DNA of 64,000 nt from Angiostrongylus vasorum (GCA_018806985.1 JADANN010000146.1:620001-684000); one strand, 5' to 3'. Counted from the first letter of the stretch, positions 1 through 12,473 are shown. Translations and numbers: made by a program. The notes: generated from the letters alone by a model not told the origin.

Positions 1-2121
1 ATCATCACTCCTGAGCAGTTTTCTTCTAAGAAAAAAAATCTGACTATGACGAGATATGCAAGTCTTAAGAGATAAAGATTTTCTCTGCCACGATGAGAAA
101 TCATACTGTGATATGATCAGCTAACTAAGTATTCATGAACTGAACTCGGAAAAGATTTCGTCATTTCAAACTGCTCGTACACTTATTTTCTGTCTCATTC
201 TCATTACACTGATTGCTATTGAGGTATTTTCCCGGATAAGAAAAAAGATATATGAGACTCAAACCATTAGTAACCTGCTTGCCACCCAGGCAGGTAAGGT
301 AGTTAGTAAGATAGATAACTAGTCGTAGTCGAGAAGGTCGATGAAAGCCACTACTCTGCGGAGGACCGAATGGGGCAACTGGAGTGGAAATGACAAATTC
401 TAGCTGCTTGATTTCTTGCGGCTCGTAACATCTTTATAACATGGAGGTTATAGAATAGTGGAATTGAATTAAAAAATGAGCACTAAGAACTAAGTGCCAC
501 AAAATGCCTTAAGGCACTTCTCATGAGGTGATTGCTGGTAATAACAGAAGCTTTCCGTGATATAACAAGATCGTTTCAAAAAATATCGTAAAAAATAGAA
601 AATGGAAAATTTCCAGCACATACCCTTGCTATTTCTTTAATCACGGGTGTCAGCATGCTAAACAAGGATTATTCCATATTTGATGGCGCAATTCACTCCT
701 GTGGTTTTTATCGTAATAACAAAACCCTGTAGTGAAATAAGCGGCTGTTGTAAACGCATATTGGTCTTGGAAATGTGTTGGAAAAAACAAGAATAAATAA
801 AAAAATAAACAATAAAAAAAATAAAAAATAGAAAAAAACAAATGAAATTGAATGAAAAAAAACAGATGTGTTTCCTCAGATAAAAGTGTGCACGAGGTTT
901 TTCTTTGTTTACCGTTGAGGCTTGAGATGAGTAATTTGAGAACGATTGATAAGTGTGCTTTCGTCGTTCTTTTCTCTAGCCAAGAGTTCTTAAAACTCCA
1001 AAAGCAACTTCACGATGTGATGTTTAAGGTAAAACAACTGTTAGAAGATTTTTCGGAATAAACAAACTATTGGGGAAAGCAAATAAAAAGAATTGAAAGC
1101 GTGAAGAGAAAACAAATGAAAGATGAGTAAACAAGTGAGCTCAATCGCACTCGATCCATTTTTTTGTTATATTCATTATATTCTTAACAATCGTTCTGCT
1201 TTAGTGTTGTCTGTGTACCTCAATTCTTCTTATATTTAAAATCCCAATTTTGCCAGTAAACGAAGAGTTAAACTCCAACACTTAACGGGAACCCATTGAA
1301 CTAGGAATTTTTCAATGAAGAAGTGCTTCTCGAAAGAATGAAAACACGAATTCAAGAAAAAGTTTACGGAATGAATTGAATGGATTGCTCGTTTCTTAGC
1401 GGTTAAAGAAAATGATTTATCGGATTCGTGGCAGAAGAAGGTCTACACAGACGTTGTTCGTGTGAGTGAGAGAATTGAGTGGGCCGGCCAACCTCACATG
1501 AAACGACGAAATGAAATAAATGAGGGCCTGAGGGTGTGTGAGTGAAGGCGAAAACATGGATTACAAATAATGGGCTGAATGCGAAGGATAATCGCCAACG
1601 CTTTAAGCTGACCTACCTAAAATATTTAAACTGCACTACAACATTAAGCATCGGTAAGTAGCGCTGAAAACATAGGTTGTAAACTACTTCTTAAGTAGTG
1701 AAGTGGACCCCATGCGGAGGTTAGCTAGCCTAAGGTAATTTTTTTTCTGCAAAACTTATTAAGTCAGCTCACAAACTTTCCATCGAACTCAGCTTAGTCT
1801 AATTGATTGGCATTTGCAAAGCAACATAAAATGAATAAAACCGAATTGAACGAACTGACGAGAATACGGCGAATAGGAAACACAGCTGTCAATTAGAGTG
1901 TCGTGTGGCAATACTCGGAAGAACCTTGAAAGCTGAGAACACTTTTTTCATTAGATTCGGCGCCACTGAGAAACTAACTGTAAGTGATTATTGTATTCAC
2001 CAAAGCAGCTAACGTGCGAGTTCAAGAATTTGAAAGTCAGTAGAGATTGAGAAAAAAAAACTTGCAGAGCTAACTTGGCCCCACTTTCAATTTTATTTTT
2101 GCTTACCTTTAACCATTAAAA
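1..2121. other. No recognisable feature
   Basis: AT-rich single-copy-looking DNA with a poly-A/T stretch near 780-870. The short ORFs are low-complexity. Confidence 0.6.
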
Positions 2122-2393
2122 AAGAATAAGCTCTTGGCGTTAATCAATCCCCTGAGGGATGCGCCATGCATTCGACTTCATTAAGCATCGTTTAGAGGTG
2201 ATTGAATGCATATCTGGCCTTTACAATGAGTCGCGATGGCATTCCGATGTATCGAGCCAGTTATGCACCCCAGGCAAATTTGGTATCAATTTGCCGACAC
2301 CGGAGGAATGGAAAGCTTCGTCAGACATGGGCGCGTGGATCGAATTCACGTGTGTGTTGCCAAGCGCTTTCGACCACTGCGCCACACTAGCCC
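2122..2393 (-). repeat. S1 SINE
   Basis: S1 order on the minus strand: head GTGGCGCAGTGGTCGAAAGC, core ending near AAATTTGCC, AGGCCAGATATGCATTCAAT, tail CCAAGAGCTTATTC. A mostly complete copy. Confidence 0.85.
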
Positions 2394-4997
2394 TTTAACT
2401 ATTATCATAGAAAATTTTGACAGCACTATCATCTACGTAATGAACAGCCCCATATGTAAAACATTTGAGAGCTTGTTTTTTGCTTTCCACGATACATTTA
2501 TGTGAGCCAGGAATAAATCATTGTGAAACTGTCTTTTATGGGAAAGGCAGTCCTTCCTTTCCACCTGGAAAATGTTCCAGCATTTTAAGCATCTGTCTGG
2601 AAGAGTATCTAAAAACACTTTAACTATGATCTATTCAATATTCTACCGCATCTGCGATGAGAATGAGCACTTCTTAAAATCAAAATGTAAAACTGCAAGA
2701 GAATGTTTCACGTCTGAATACTGTCATCCAATCAAAAAAACCTCCATCCTTCCTTTTACAAGACCACACTAGAGCAAATTTGTACAAAGTTGAACAACAC
2801 ATCGATACTTTCTTGAATGAATCTCAGTAACGTAATTACAAGTCTCCTTTTCCATAAGGCTCTGTGACATCCTGATGGAAGCTCATCGCACACCATGGCA
2901 CATCAGAGAAAAAATATCTTGCTCAATCACCCAGTTACTAGAAATTTTCAAATCGCGTTGAGGGCCGTAGGAGGACTACTGGCAATTTGGCTGCCCAAAC
3001 AAGTTCAAGTACAAAAAAATTTGATTATGTGGCTACTTTTCCATGAAATGTCTCAAAAGTGATATTTGGCCTTCTATACTTTTTCTGTGAGTTCTGCTTG
3101 CTTGAAGAAAGAAGAAGGAGGATCGCACGTTTAATTTGAACACCTCTGAATATATCTCATCGTCGGATTAAAAGTCGCTGCAGAAACGCCCTCCGAAACT
3201 CCGTTCTCTCACTTTCAGCAAGCACTCTCACCAATATCCTTCCAATACTGTTTTAACTCTTTCTCTTGAGCCATCTTCCCCTAGTGTTTCTTCAAAGAGC
3301 TTGTGCCACTCTGTGGTACTGAATTAATTAAAATGTTCTGGAAAAGTAGGTGTATTCTAGTACTTCAAAAGTACTAGTGTTTCTATCAGCGTCATGAAGA
3401 TGTTGGTTGAATCAATCGTACTCGCCGATGAAAACGGCGCGTGCCTTCGTCGAAGTTCACCGAAGTGGTTAAAGAACAGGTATGGGCCAGATTCTGTGTA
3501 GCTTTTTGCAGAGCATCTGCTTTAGTTTGGTGACCAATTTTGTTCGAATTTCTTCAAACGAAAAACCCTTGCGCCCAATGTTAAAGAAGGAATTCCATAA
3601 TTGTTGGATATGATTAGAGGCCTTAATAATCATGGACAGAGAGCTCAGGCAGTATCTCGTCATCTTTATTACTTTGAACTATAAAGGATTTCGATGTAAA
3701 GTACTACCGGCGTTCTCCTGCCAACAATCTTCAAAATCTCCAGTGATAGCCGTATTCGTTTATGTAATTTTTTGAAAATCCCTCCAAATGCTCCATAGAA
3801 CTATTCAATCTCAATCTTGTGGGCTGTAGATAGAAAAAAAGGGTTTCTCAAATATTTCATTGATCTGGATCAATTCATCTGTCAAATCCCGATCAGTTCA
3901 TCTATAAACCCCTCATCCTAAAAGCCACTTAATCCAAAAAATTCGATTTTTCTTGGTCTCGCTCGTGAACCCGAGGAAAATAATAGTGCCGAGTTCTCCC
4001 CAAGATCTCAAAAGTGGTTCATCACTGTCATGATGAACACGAATAACTTCTAATCTTCTGCCCTTTTTAGTATCCGACCGCTCATAGACCATCTTCATAT
4101 GGTTATTCCATGCTCATTGGAGGATACGGATGCTTTCTACGCGTATCCCAAGAAATCGTTTCCACTATAGGGTTATTCTTTCTGGAATTAAAAGTCCTTT
4201 AGAACTTAACAGCGGCTTTGTAATCGTCTATCCCTATACTGTTGTATCAAATATATCGGATATTTCAATGCTGTTTTATAGTACTTGGATCGTCTGACGG
4301 AAAGTACTAGGTTTCGTAATGTTCCGCCGAAAAACTGGTTAAAATTAGCGGTTTCCGTTAAGTTAGTAGAGTCTCAAACTCAATTGTGTTCTATTGTGCT
4401 GCTTTTTTAATGGTAATATGAAAATATAAATGAATTCGGAAAAGAAGGGAGTATGAGGATGAAAAGAAGAAGAAGGACAGAAAAAATAGAAGGACAGAAG
4501 GATTGTTAGACCCTTGCGAATTTGAATTGTAGCACAAACCTTTCGTGCACCACGACATCTCCTCTAGTGCCCACTCAGTTCTATCGTAAACGATGCAGCA
4601 AATCTCCTTTTCTACCGATTCGTCCCAAAACTAAGATTCATCCGTTCAAAAGAAGGAACTCGCCCGTCAACTTTGGCGATTTTGTTTGCTGTTGCTGTTT
4701 TTTTTTCATGGAAACAAATAGTTTATTGCAAGATGTAAAGCCTATACATTCTTGCCGCCTCACTTTTTTCAGCATCAGCGTTAAAAACATATGGGTGATA
4801 AATTTATGAAGCAAAATGCAGTGACAACGAGTGAAAAGTCCAAGAAAAACGCCCGTCGGTTTTACATGATCCATCTTCAAATCTACTAAGAGGATTCCAA
4901 CACTTTTCCCCTCTGTCATCCACGTATGGCTTTGAACATTTTACGCACTGTTTCGACTCCTGCTTGAGGATTTTTTGCTTTCTTCATGAATTTCGAA
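2394..4997. other. No recognisable feature
   Basis: Only short, unrelated open frames. No repeat family seen elsewhere in the window. Confidence 0.55.
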
Positions 4998-5278
4998 GGC
5001 GCGTGTGGCGCAGTGGTCGGAGGCCCTATGCATCACATACGTGGGATCGATCCCCGTGCTGATGGTCCACCAAGCCTTCCAGTCCTCTGGGGTCGGGGAA
5101 TTGGTACCAGATTTGTCTGGGAGGATAGCAGCACTGGCTTGATACATCGGTAGGCCATCGCGAGTTTTCAGTTCATCGTAAAGGCCAGATATGCATTTAA
5201 TCACCTCCAAAGATACTTAATGAAACCGAATGCGCCGCGCATCCCTCAGGGATTGATTAGCGCCGAGAGCTCCTTTTT
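4998..5278 (+). repeat. S1 SINE
   Basis: Head GGCGCGTGTGGCGCAGTGG (A box), GGGATCGATCCCC (B-box-like), core GGTACCAGATTTGTCTGGGA, body and tail are all present. Confidence 0.9.
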
Positions 5279-5904
5279 AGGAAAATAAAGCTGACAAAGT
5301 TCTTAGCTTTTCTTTAGTTCTATTTACTCTTCTTCGTTGATAATAGTATCCGGAAGGATTTTGTCTAGTAGACGAATGTTTTAAAATGATTAAACAAGTG
5401 ATGCACTGTATTTCTATAAAAAGAGGGATTTTTTCACAATGCGAACATTTTTTTAACACTTTTAAAAGCGTTTGGAGAAAGAACAAAATTTCAAAAAACG
5501 CTTCAAAACCACTGAGTAAAGAATTTCCAGTGAATACACGAATGTTCAATTCCTCAAATGCCTTAACTATCGAACAAGTGGTGACTGTTGTCGAAAAAGA
5601 GCAACTTCTCAAGTGCGCTAAAGAATTTAATGAGCAAAGAATAAGAAATGAGTTCTTCAGTAACTTACTTCAAGTGATTTACTAAACTGGTTCCAACATA
5701 GTGTTAGATTACAAGAACTGATTAATTTATTTAACCATTGATGTCGCGATTAGACGAAAGTTGATCATTAAAATTATTGCCTCGCTATCTGCCAGTGTAC
5801 ATTATACCGACTGCTGCAGGATGGATGTTCTTCATGGAAACTAACTGACATAAATGTTGACCAGAAACCATTTTCTATAGTGTTGATTAAGGAGGTCTAA
5901 ATCA
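5279..5904. other. Two overlapping anonymous ORFs, one on each strand
   Basis: ORFs of 99 (plus) and 111 (minus) residues overlap around 5386-5612. Neither has a known motif or splice context. Either may be chance in AT-rich DNA. Confidence 0.4.
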
Positions 5905-5990
5905 CGAAAGACGGACTTCTGTGGACAGTCGAGTCAAATTACTGTGGCTCTGAAGAAGGTGAAGGTGGTTTAGAAAACATTAACCGCAGT
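5905..5990 (+). repeat. Decayed family-B copy with hammerhead-like motif
   Basis: It has CTGTGGACAGTCGAGTCAAAT upstream in short matching blocks, then GGCTCTGAAGAAGG, GAAAAC and TTAACC, collinear with the 18.1-kb and 46.8-kb copies. Core CTGAAGA is intact. The cleavage side is degraded. Confidence 0.45.
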
Positions 5991-6109
5991 GAAGTTTCAC
6001 AGCAAGCTCTTGTAAATTTATGAATATAGAACAGCAAAAACAAATTTTTATAATAGAACAGCATTCATGCAAAAGTTGAATAGAGGCCGGAAGATTTTTG
6101 CAGAAACTT

Positions 6110-6180
6110 CGTCTTGTGCTTTATTGCAGAAGATTCGACTCGAGCTAGATCGAGGAGACGAGCGACTGTAGACCATAACC
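6110..6180 (+). repeat. Family-B fragment (no ribozyme block)
   Basis: It shares AGATTCGACTC and a GACGA-CGACTGT-ACCAT order with the upstream arm of the family-B copies at 13.9 and 18.2 kb. Confidence 0.35.
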
Positions 6181-6418
6181 ATAACGCAAGAATCCGAGAG
6201 GACATTGATTATCAATCCCGAGGTTAAATGACGACCGATTTGAAAACTTCATGTAAGCATATTTACAGAACAAGTAGATTGCCATTCGTACCTATGTTAA
6301 ATGAATGACACTATTTAAAAATGCTTAAAGTGCTTTTTGGTTTTGCAAAAGCCAAACAAGTTGCTATCTCAGATTGGGCATGGCTTAGCTGACAGAGCTC
6401 ACAAGGGCTAACTTGCGA

Positions 6419-6456
6419 TGGCCATCATTCATCACTGAAATGATGTATGATGGCCG
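6419..6456. repeat. Imperfect hairpin around GGCCATCAT / ATGATGGCC
   Basis: Nine-base perfect outer arms with partly paired inner bases. It lies in a locally GC-richer stretch (6360-6670) of unknown role. Confidence 0.35.
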
Positions 6457-6914
6457 ACTCATGAGCATGGCAAAACCACATAAGCAAAAATGATGTGGAC
6501 GCAGCAGCAGCGGAATTCCGCCTGGTCGGCTCTGCGTCGTATTTTGTTTCTCTTCAATGAGCGATTTACGAGGGCAAAACGCATTCACATGGTAGACGTA
6601 TTTTATTGGAACGATAACGAACGCTCGAAGGACACTAAATGAAAACGCCGACACTTTCTGGCTGGAATCCATAAATTCTAATGCTTCTACTGAGCATCTC
6701 TAGAAACTGACTTTTATTTCACCACCGCAACAGTAATCAGTTCCTTCTTTGAGGTTGGTATGAAATCACTCATTCTTTCGACATCTTCGTCTTCTTCAGT
6801 GCAGCATTGATCCGAGTCGATGATCAACAGGTAGTTGTCCTCAAAATGCTTTGTGTCACACCAAGTCGAATCAAGCTTCTTTAACTTAAGTATGTCTACT
6901 CAGTGCTAACTTTT

Positions 6915-7000
6915 ATCATTGGTAAGCTGCCACGAGAATGGCTTTAAACTTTATTCGGTTAAAGGTTTCGGTACCATCGCCTTCTTCAGATCCTTTTTTG
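6915..7000 (-). repeat. Decayed family-B copy with hammerhead-like motif
   Basis: The minus strand reads CTGAAGA, extra A, GGCG..., GAAAC, then AACCGAATAAAGTTT and CTCGTGGCAGC. This matches the family-B order, with CTT in place of the cleavage triplet. Confidence 0.45.
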
Positions 7001-7094
7001 GCCATCATTTACAGTGAGTCATTTTGAACATTGATGATCATTGTAAAACCCAATTAGTGCGTGAACAGCCTATTTTTTTTCAAGATCGCACAAC

Positions 7095-7716
7095 ATGACT
7101 AAATACACGTCCACTGGCAGGCAACAGACATCCGAGCCGCTAAGTGGGCTCCGTTTCCTCAAGGGATACGGTGAGTACCATATTTCTAGTGTGACTGTCC
7201 TTGATTTTACACTTTTCGTATGAAATATAACTGCTCATAGCCCTCCATACTTGCCGGAACACGAATTTGTCGTTATTCGCATTTTCGACTGGATGTTCTC
7301 TAAACCGTTCTCAGTTTTGGTAAACTCAATGTGAGGATGATCGTCTTGCTAAAAGCCGCAGTTATCCCAACAAAATCTTCAATCATCGACGGGGCTCTAA
7401 ATCACTGAGGATTTTTTTCATTGTTTGCTGATTTTCAAAAACGAAGTTAACTACCTACAATTGCTGTTGTGTATCAACAAAGATAAATGGAGTCGAAAAA
7501 AAGTTGAAGTTAAGTTATCCCTTTATGTCTCCAACGTTGATCTGATATAGCTACAGCGTTTGTTTACTCGCTTCTGTGTTTATGATACCAACTTGGACGG
7601 AAAGACAGGAGAAGACAAGCCATTTGCGAGCCCCAGAAAAGCGGAATTTTCTCGTGACAAATGCGAGTCTCTTTGGCGAGATCGCACCTATGTGTATTTT
7701 GAAATCCAATGTTTAA
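7095..7716 (+). CDS. Possible small three-exon gene, unknown product
   Basis: Exon 7095-7170 begins at an ATG eleven bases after a TTTTTTTCAAG 3' splice site and ends at a strong donor, ACG|GTGAGT. Exon 7241-7319 follows CTCATAG and ends TTTTG|GTAAAC. Exon 7557-7716 follows CTACAG and ends in a stop that overlaps an AATAAA poly(A) signal. Phases fit at both junctions and give 104 codons. The product starts MTKYTSTGRQQTSEP. I recognise no domain and the second exon does not look conserved, so the exact model is uncertain. The first exon is the best supported part. Confidence 0.3.
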
Positions 7717-8026
7717 TAAAGAACTTTGTACCTGACAACAACAACCATCAACCCGTTTATTAACAACGCAACCGAGTGAAAAGTTGAAAGTTTACCTTAA
7801 CGGAAGCGCTACTGTTAGGTGATTCGAAAATAAATGAACCTCTTAAAATATTTATTGTCTTAATGTATGTTTACCAATAAAATGATTTTTTGTATCCTGC
7901 AATTTTTATATACCACTAGAAAGGTGATTTTTATGCTTTTTTTAAATAATTTCGAGCTTTGTAATTTTAGATGTCATGAACGAATTCTTGTCAAATTTTC
8001 TTTAATGAGTTCAAACTCGTCGTTGT

Positions 8027-8317
8027 GCATCAGAGACGGCTCGAAACATTGATAGAGTTTGGGGTGAAGGCAGTGTTGTTGAATGAACAGTGCGAACATG
8101 GCTACGGAAATTCCGATCTGATGATTTCGACCTCAAAGATGAGGGAGGATGGCGACATCTCAATGAACTTGACCTGGACGACGACGAACTGAAGACACTA
8201 GTGGAAGCAAACACGCGAACAACTGTTCGAGAGTTTGCAGAACAGATTGGCGTAAGCATAGAAACACTTTTTGCTCACTTGAATCGCATACGAAGGACAA
8301 AAAAATCATTAATATAA
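8027..8317 (+). pseudogene. mariner-like transposase remnant, N-terminal DNA-binding domain
   Basis: The frame reads ASETARNIDRVWGEG, then VRTWLRKFRSDDFDLKDEG, LDDDELKTLVEANTRTTVRE and FAEQIGVSIETLFAHLNRI. This is the paired helix-turn-helix domain of mariner-type transposases that binds the terminal inverted repeat. One in-frame TGA at 8084 replaces a likely Arg codon (CGA to TGA). The DDE catalytic domain is absent: a stop follows KKSLI and unrelated AT-rich DNA begins. A dead, internally truncated copy. Confidence 0.8.
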
Positions 8318-8378
8318 AGGTTTTGGATAGCATATAAACTTTTTTAGCAATTTTTTTTCAAGGAAACTATCATATTAA

Positions 8379-8426
8379 GTGGCACCACACTTACTTAGTT
8401 GCTTATTTGAAAAACAGTGGTGCCAC
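8379..8426. repeat. Short inverted repeat GTGGCACCAC / GTGGTGCCAC
   Basis: Ten-base perfect arms are separated by 28 bases, 60 bp downstream of the mariner remnant. It may be a remnant of an element end or only a hairpin. Confidence 0.4.
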
Positions 8427-10196
8427 AGAGTAACCCGCTTGTAGAACGGAAGGGTTTGGTAGCTTTAATTAGTTATGTGCTTAGTTTGTCACAACGGGCT
8501 ATAGCTTTCAGATCACTTTTTCTATTAAGTTTACTTCCTGGAGATTTCGATTTGTGAAGCCGTTTTGTTAAAGTCATTACGATCTCTCTGAGGTCGGCGC
8601 TACCGTCTCCGTAGAATTCTAACACTATCTCGTTGTCCACAGGTCCTATTTCGCGACCACTCCTTCTACTTTAACTGTTTGCTTATTCAACACTTCAAGC
8701 CTTCACTGAAGTGCATCCTTTTCTCGCTTTTCATATCCATTAATATTATTCAATTCCTTTCACACTTGAACTCTTCAAAAAGCTATTCTTTTTCTTCCAT
8801 ATTCTCAGCGCCATTCATTGAAGTGCTCTCGTCCGTTTCTCACGTTCTTCGCTTCCATAGCGGTTTTTTTTGTTGAGATAACGACGACATTTCATGCACA
8901 ACGACGGGACTCTACAAATCGCTTTTTTCTAAACTGCGAAATTTCATTATCCACTTTGTCGCAGTTGCCGTAGCTTCCTTTAATGAGTAATCTTGGCTTC
9001 TCAGATGTCAGAGATCACAGTTAACTCGTGTACGAGTTATGCCGTAATCTGAGGAATGGCAAGAGAGTTTCTGCAAGTGTAATGAAAGCTTAAAAGACTA
9101 ACAAAACATTGTATCAAGTAGATAAAAAAACAGTGACTCGGAACAGTATGCCATCCACTAACCTTTCGCCACCGAGTCTGGAGAATGTTGAGATGTTCGC
9201 CGATCTATCCAAGGATTTATTCTTTTGGTTATGGCTGGGTTAGTAGTAGATCTACAGCGTTATCCAACGGATACAGTCATGTTCTGCACTAAGTACATCA
9301 AGCATTGCAATCGCCAACCTTCTTTGATGCAAGTGGGTGAGTATGAAAACATCTTGACTTTCGCCTCCACAGAGGATATCTCACAAATTCCTGTAGCATG
9401 ACAGTGTGACAGTTTTAAGAAGTCCTCTCTATGCACTTGTCCCCTACACGATGACACTAATTTTTTCCAAAACATGACAATTTTTCCGTTAATGGAGTAG
9501 TGAAGAAATTGGAAGCGTATACTTGTAGAAGACCTATAGAAGAGACTTTGTTTGATCGCTCTATGGTCTAAGCGATTCCTGAAAAAAAATTTTCTAAATT
9601 AGGATTTGTTTAGGATTAAAGTCCTCAAAAAACTGGAAGTAAGACATAAATATTAAACGTTTTCCACGAAAGAGCTACAGTGGCAAAAAACAAATGACGC
9701 GTTTGGAAATATCTTGTTCCGTTGGACAAAACCCGCCTGCTCAATTTCTTACGTGTTTCAAATACGAACGAAGGCGAATAAAAATGGGATAAGTAGGTTT
9801 CGTGAAGGTCGAAAATCAGAAAATTATCGTGGCTAAACAGGAGAACTTGTATTTCGTAGGCTACGTATCCGCGCGCTAGTGAGCAGATCCGTGGATTTGG
9901 GTATTTTTTGCTGAATGTTCTCTATGAGCTAAAATATGTCGATTTAGAACTAGAACTGAAAGCGACCACCACTTTTACTTAGCGCGAGTACTATAAAAGA
10001 CACGTCGTCAATGAGTATTCCATACCATTTATAGTAACTCTAGTGAGACACGACTCTTCATTTCATAAATAACTTAGATGCCCTGGTAGTCAGTTAACGT
10101 ATAACCACCAAATACTCAAAAAATCCAAGAAACCATGAAGTGTTCCTTAAATTTTTTTAAATAATCAGTTTATAGTCTTGGCTGAAGATCGTTGGA
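8427..10196. other. No recognisable feature
   Basis: I see no conserved exon, repeat copy or RNA gene here. Confidence 0.5.
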
Positions 10197-10482
10197 ATCT
10201 GACTTCCCACGATTTTGTTTAGCTTCGATGATAATTCCAGCATCCACCACCGTCCTTTTATCAAAGTCGTATGGGTGGCAAATCTCCCTCTGATCCACAA
10301 AGGCTGCGACTGCCTGTGGTAGTGAAGACCTGGGGCAGACTATAGCCAGGCCGCCCTCGGGATTCCAGGGGAACCACAATGGCTTAACCAGCAAATCTCC
10401 GAAAAATAGTGATTATGCTGAGGCTGAGGCCCGCACAACCAGTGAGGACGGACCTTTTAAGTATCAGGTAAGTAAGTTTATG
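10197..10482 (+). repeat. R4 repeat, 5' part missing
   Basis: It runs from a CCAGCATCCACCACCGTCC block through CCTCTGATCCACAAAGGC, CCACAATGGCTTAACCAGC and CACAACCAGTGAGGACGGAC to CAGGTAAGTAAG. Confidence 0.85.
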
Positions 10483-10975
10483 ATAATACTATCGTCTTTA
10501 ATCACTAATCGATGCCATTTGTATGCCCTTGATGAGTGATAATAGTAAGTTCATATGAATCCGTAATATTCTCATTTTATTGCCTTTTCTCCCTAACCAT
10601 AACAACATTTCGTAGCATTTCCTTGTTCGACATGTTGCTTGGGGGTGGTAAAGAGGAATGTGATGGCACACTGTTATCCAGAGGGGAAAACGCGAAGGGT
10701 CAGTCGTTAAACGTCAGTAGGCTCACTCCCACATTCCACTGGTGTGAAAAGGAAATGTTGCCAACTTTTTTCAGCACAGACCATGAAGTTCGTCAGGCAT
10801 CAAAGCCGCTCAAAGAATGCTTGAATCTAGTCTCCTAAACTCAGTCTTCTCAAGTGGTGGAAGAATCCTTCTCATTTAATCGTCATCGGTGTTTAAGGTC
10901 TATTTCAAACATGATGACGTTTCCAAATTCACTAGTCCACAGACCGATCCCTTGTCGCGTTAAACGTTCTAATAT
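10483..10975. other. No recognisable feature
   Basis: A 100-residue plus ORF at 10536-10838 has no motif. Confidence 0.45.
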
Positions 10976-11028
10976 TTGCCGCGTCAACAATTTTTCATTC
11001 TAATTCCGAAATATAGGTTTTTTTCAAG

Positions 11029-11180
11029 ATGTTGTAGAGGGAGAGGTCAAAGATTCTGTTCAAACATATGTGAGGGAAGCCCTCAACCTCCCAAATGTTT
11101 TCGTTATGGGAAAAATTACTACCGTTACAAATGTACTAGAATGTGTGATATCCTCGCAAGCCGCAATGGAGTATATTGCT
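11029..11180 (+). other. Open segment resembling a CSN7-type PCI N-terminal exon (weak)
   Basis: After TTTTTTTCAAG an open frame encodes DVVEGEVKDSVQTYVREALN followed by LPNVFVMGKITTVTNVLE. The spacing recalls the N-terminal region of COP9 signalosome subunit 7 (a Val-x-x-Ala-Leu-like helix, then a PxVYVFGELL-type stretch). No flanking exons were found and the match is from memory of the family pattern, so it may be chance. A longer basic ORF in another frame (10976-11368) covers the same bases. Confidence 0.15.
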
Positions 11181-11479
11181 TAGCACGCACTTTAAAGGAT
11201 CGAATAAAATTAAAAAAAGGAAAAAAAAATCGAGCAAAGAAAAGGGATAGAATAGACTTGAAGAACTGGCATAGTGGAGAAATTGGGAATCGAAATAGGT
11301 ATACCACTTCGAGATCACCGAAATCATATGGAAAAGTTCCTGTGAAAATGTTGGATGAGAGAACATAAGCAAGAACTGCACAGGCAGGCGAAAGGCAGTG
11401 TTTGCCCTGCTTCAAACTTCCCAGTGATCTCATTGACCAACTGACGCAACCAAATCTCCTCTGTCACTTGTTTCCACAG

Positions 11480-11900
11480 CTCTTCGAGCGCTCTGCTGTA
11501 CAGTTGAGACGTAGAGTGACAACTTGGCTATGTGGAAGACTTTGAACGTCGCCCAAAGAATGCTTGAACATAAAAAGAATTACCGTTCGGCATCCATCAA
11601 GCGCCCTGTTTGAGAAACATTTTGAATAATATGGGTGTAATGCTGAACACCAAGACGGACTTCCGGGCATAGAGAAGCAGATTTCTTGCGATTCCCCGAA
11701 ATAACATCAAGAGCGACAATTCATGATCTTGTCATGGGACGAATCGACAAGAGACGGACGAAAAAAAGGATACGTACGGTGGATTCCAGAGTAAACAGAG
11801 CACGATGGAAAGAGAACAAGTCGCCTATAAAGAACGTAGGCATTTTTTTGCCTCAATTAACCAGCTGTGCTTGTACCTGGGTGCCAGTTATGGAATAAAT
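11480..11900 (+). pseudogene. Possible RTE-type reverse transcriptase C-terminal remnant
   Basis: Broken frames read TLNVAQRMLEHKK and, further on, GRIDKRRTKKRIRTVDSRVN. They recall the 'NVAQRxxER ... KRRWAGHxxR' tail of RTE-type non-LTR retrotransposons. Several stops interrupt it. Support is weak. Confidence 0.25.
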
Positions 11901-11997
11901 TGCTAGTGCTGTGCTTGTACCTGGGTGCTAGCTATAGAATAAATTGCTAGTGCTGTGCTTGTACCTGGGTGCCAGTTATGGAATAAATTGCTATTGC
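11866..11997. repeat. 44-bp tandem repeat, three copies
   Basis: Each unit starts TGTGCTTGTACCTGGGTGC and contains GGAATAAATTGCTA. Units begin at 11866, 11910 and 11954. Only a few substitutions separate them. Confidence 0.95.
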
Positions 11998-12473
11998 ACA
12001 TAATAAAGAATCAACCGATATTTCCGGCCTTAAGCATCAACAAATTATCCTGAATCTCATTCAAGCGGATACAACTCTTATGGGTACTCATAGACGAGAG
12101 TCCATTATTATATTGATCATCAGATGAATAAGCAGGGGAAAAATATCGGCAAACATTAGATCCTCAAATGTCTCGCTTTCTTCATGTTAACACGATTTTT
12201 TGTGCGGACCTCGCATGTGCATAGTATACGAGTGATCTTCTAGCAATTAGAACTTCCTACCACCATTTCGTTTTGTTCTTTTATAGATCTCTATATTAGT
12301 GCTTACTTTATGTATGTATATAGTTTTAGATATGGCTAACCTTCGGCTTGCACAAATGCTAGGTGAAATGTGCGACCCAAGGTCACCATCGAGCCGACTG
12401 CACCTAGTGAGTGTTGGACTTTCGGTCTTCCAGATGTCTCTATTAGCGACGGATGGAAAGCGCACATTATTTT

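Noticed and set aside
5277..5685. Overlapping 99- and 111-residue ORFs on opposite strands
   Set aside because: No motifs, splice context or repeat membership. Consistent with chance in AT-rich sequence.
6711..6900. Minus-strand open frame with acidic stretch EEDEDVE that also resembles a family-B ribozyme block
   Set aside because: The 24-base match to the family-B core could come from a simple acidic coding string. The cleavage side and stem I are absent, and the frame has no start or recognised family. Not decided either way.
10976..11368. 130-residue basic ORF with several Cys
   Set aside because: No domain, low-complexity Lys/Arg tail, and a more protein-like frame overlaps it. No splice or start context.
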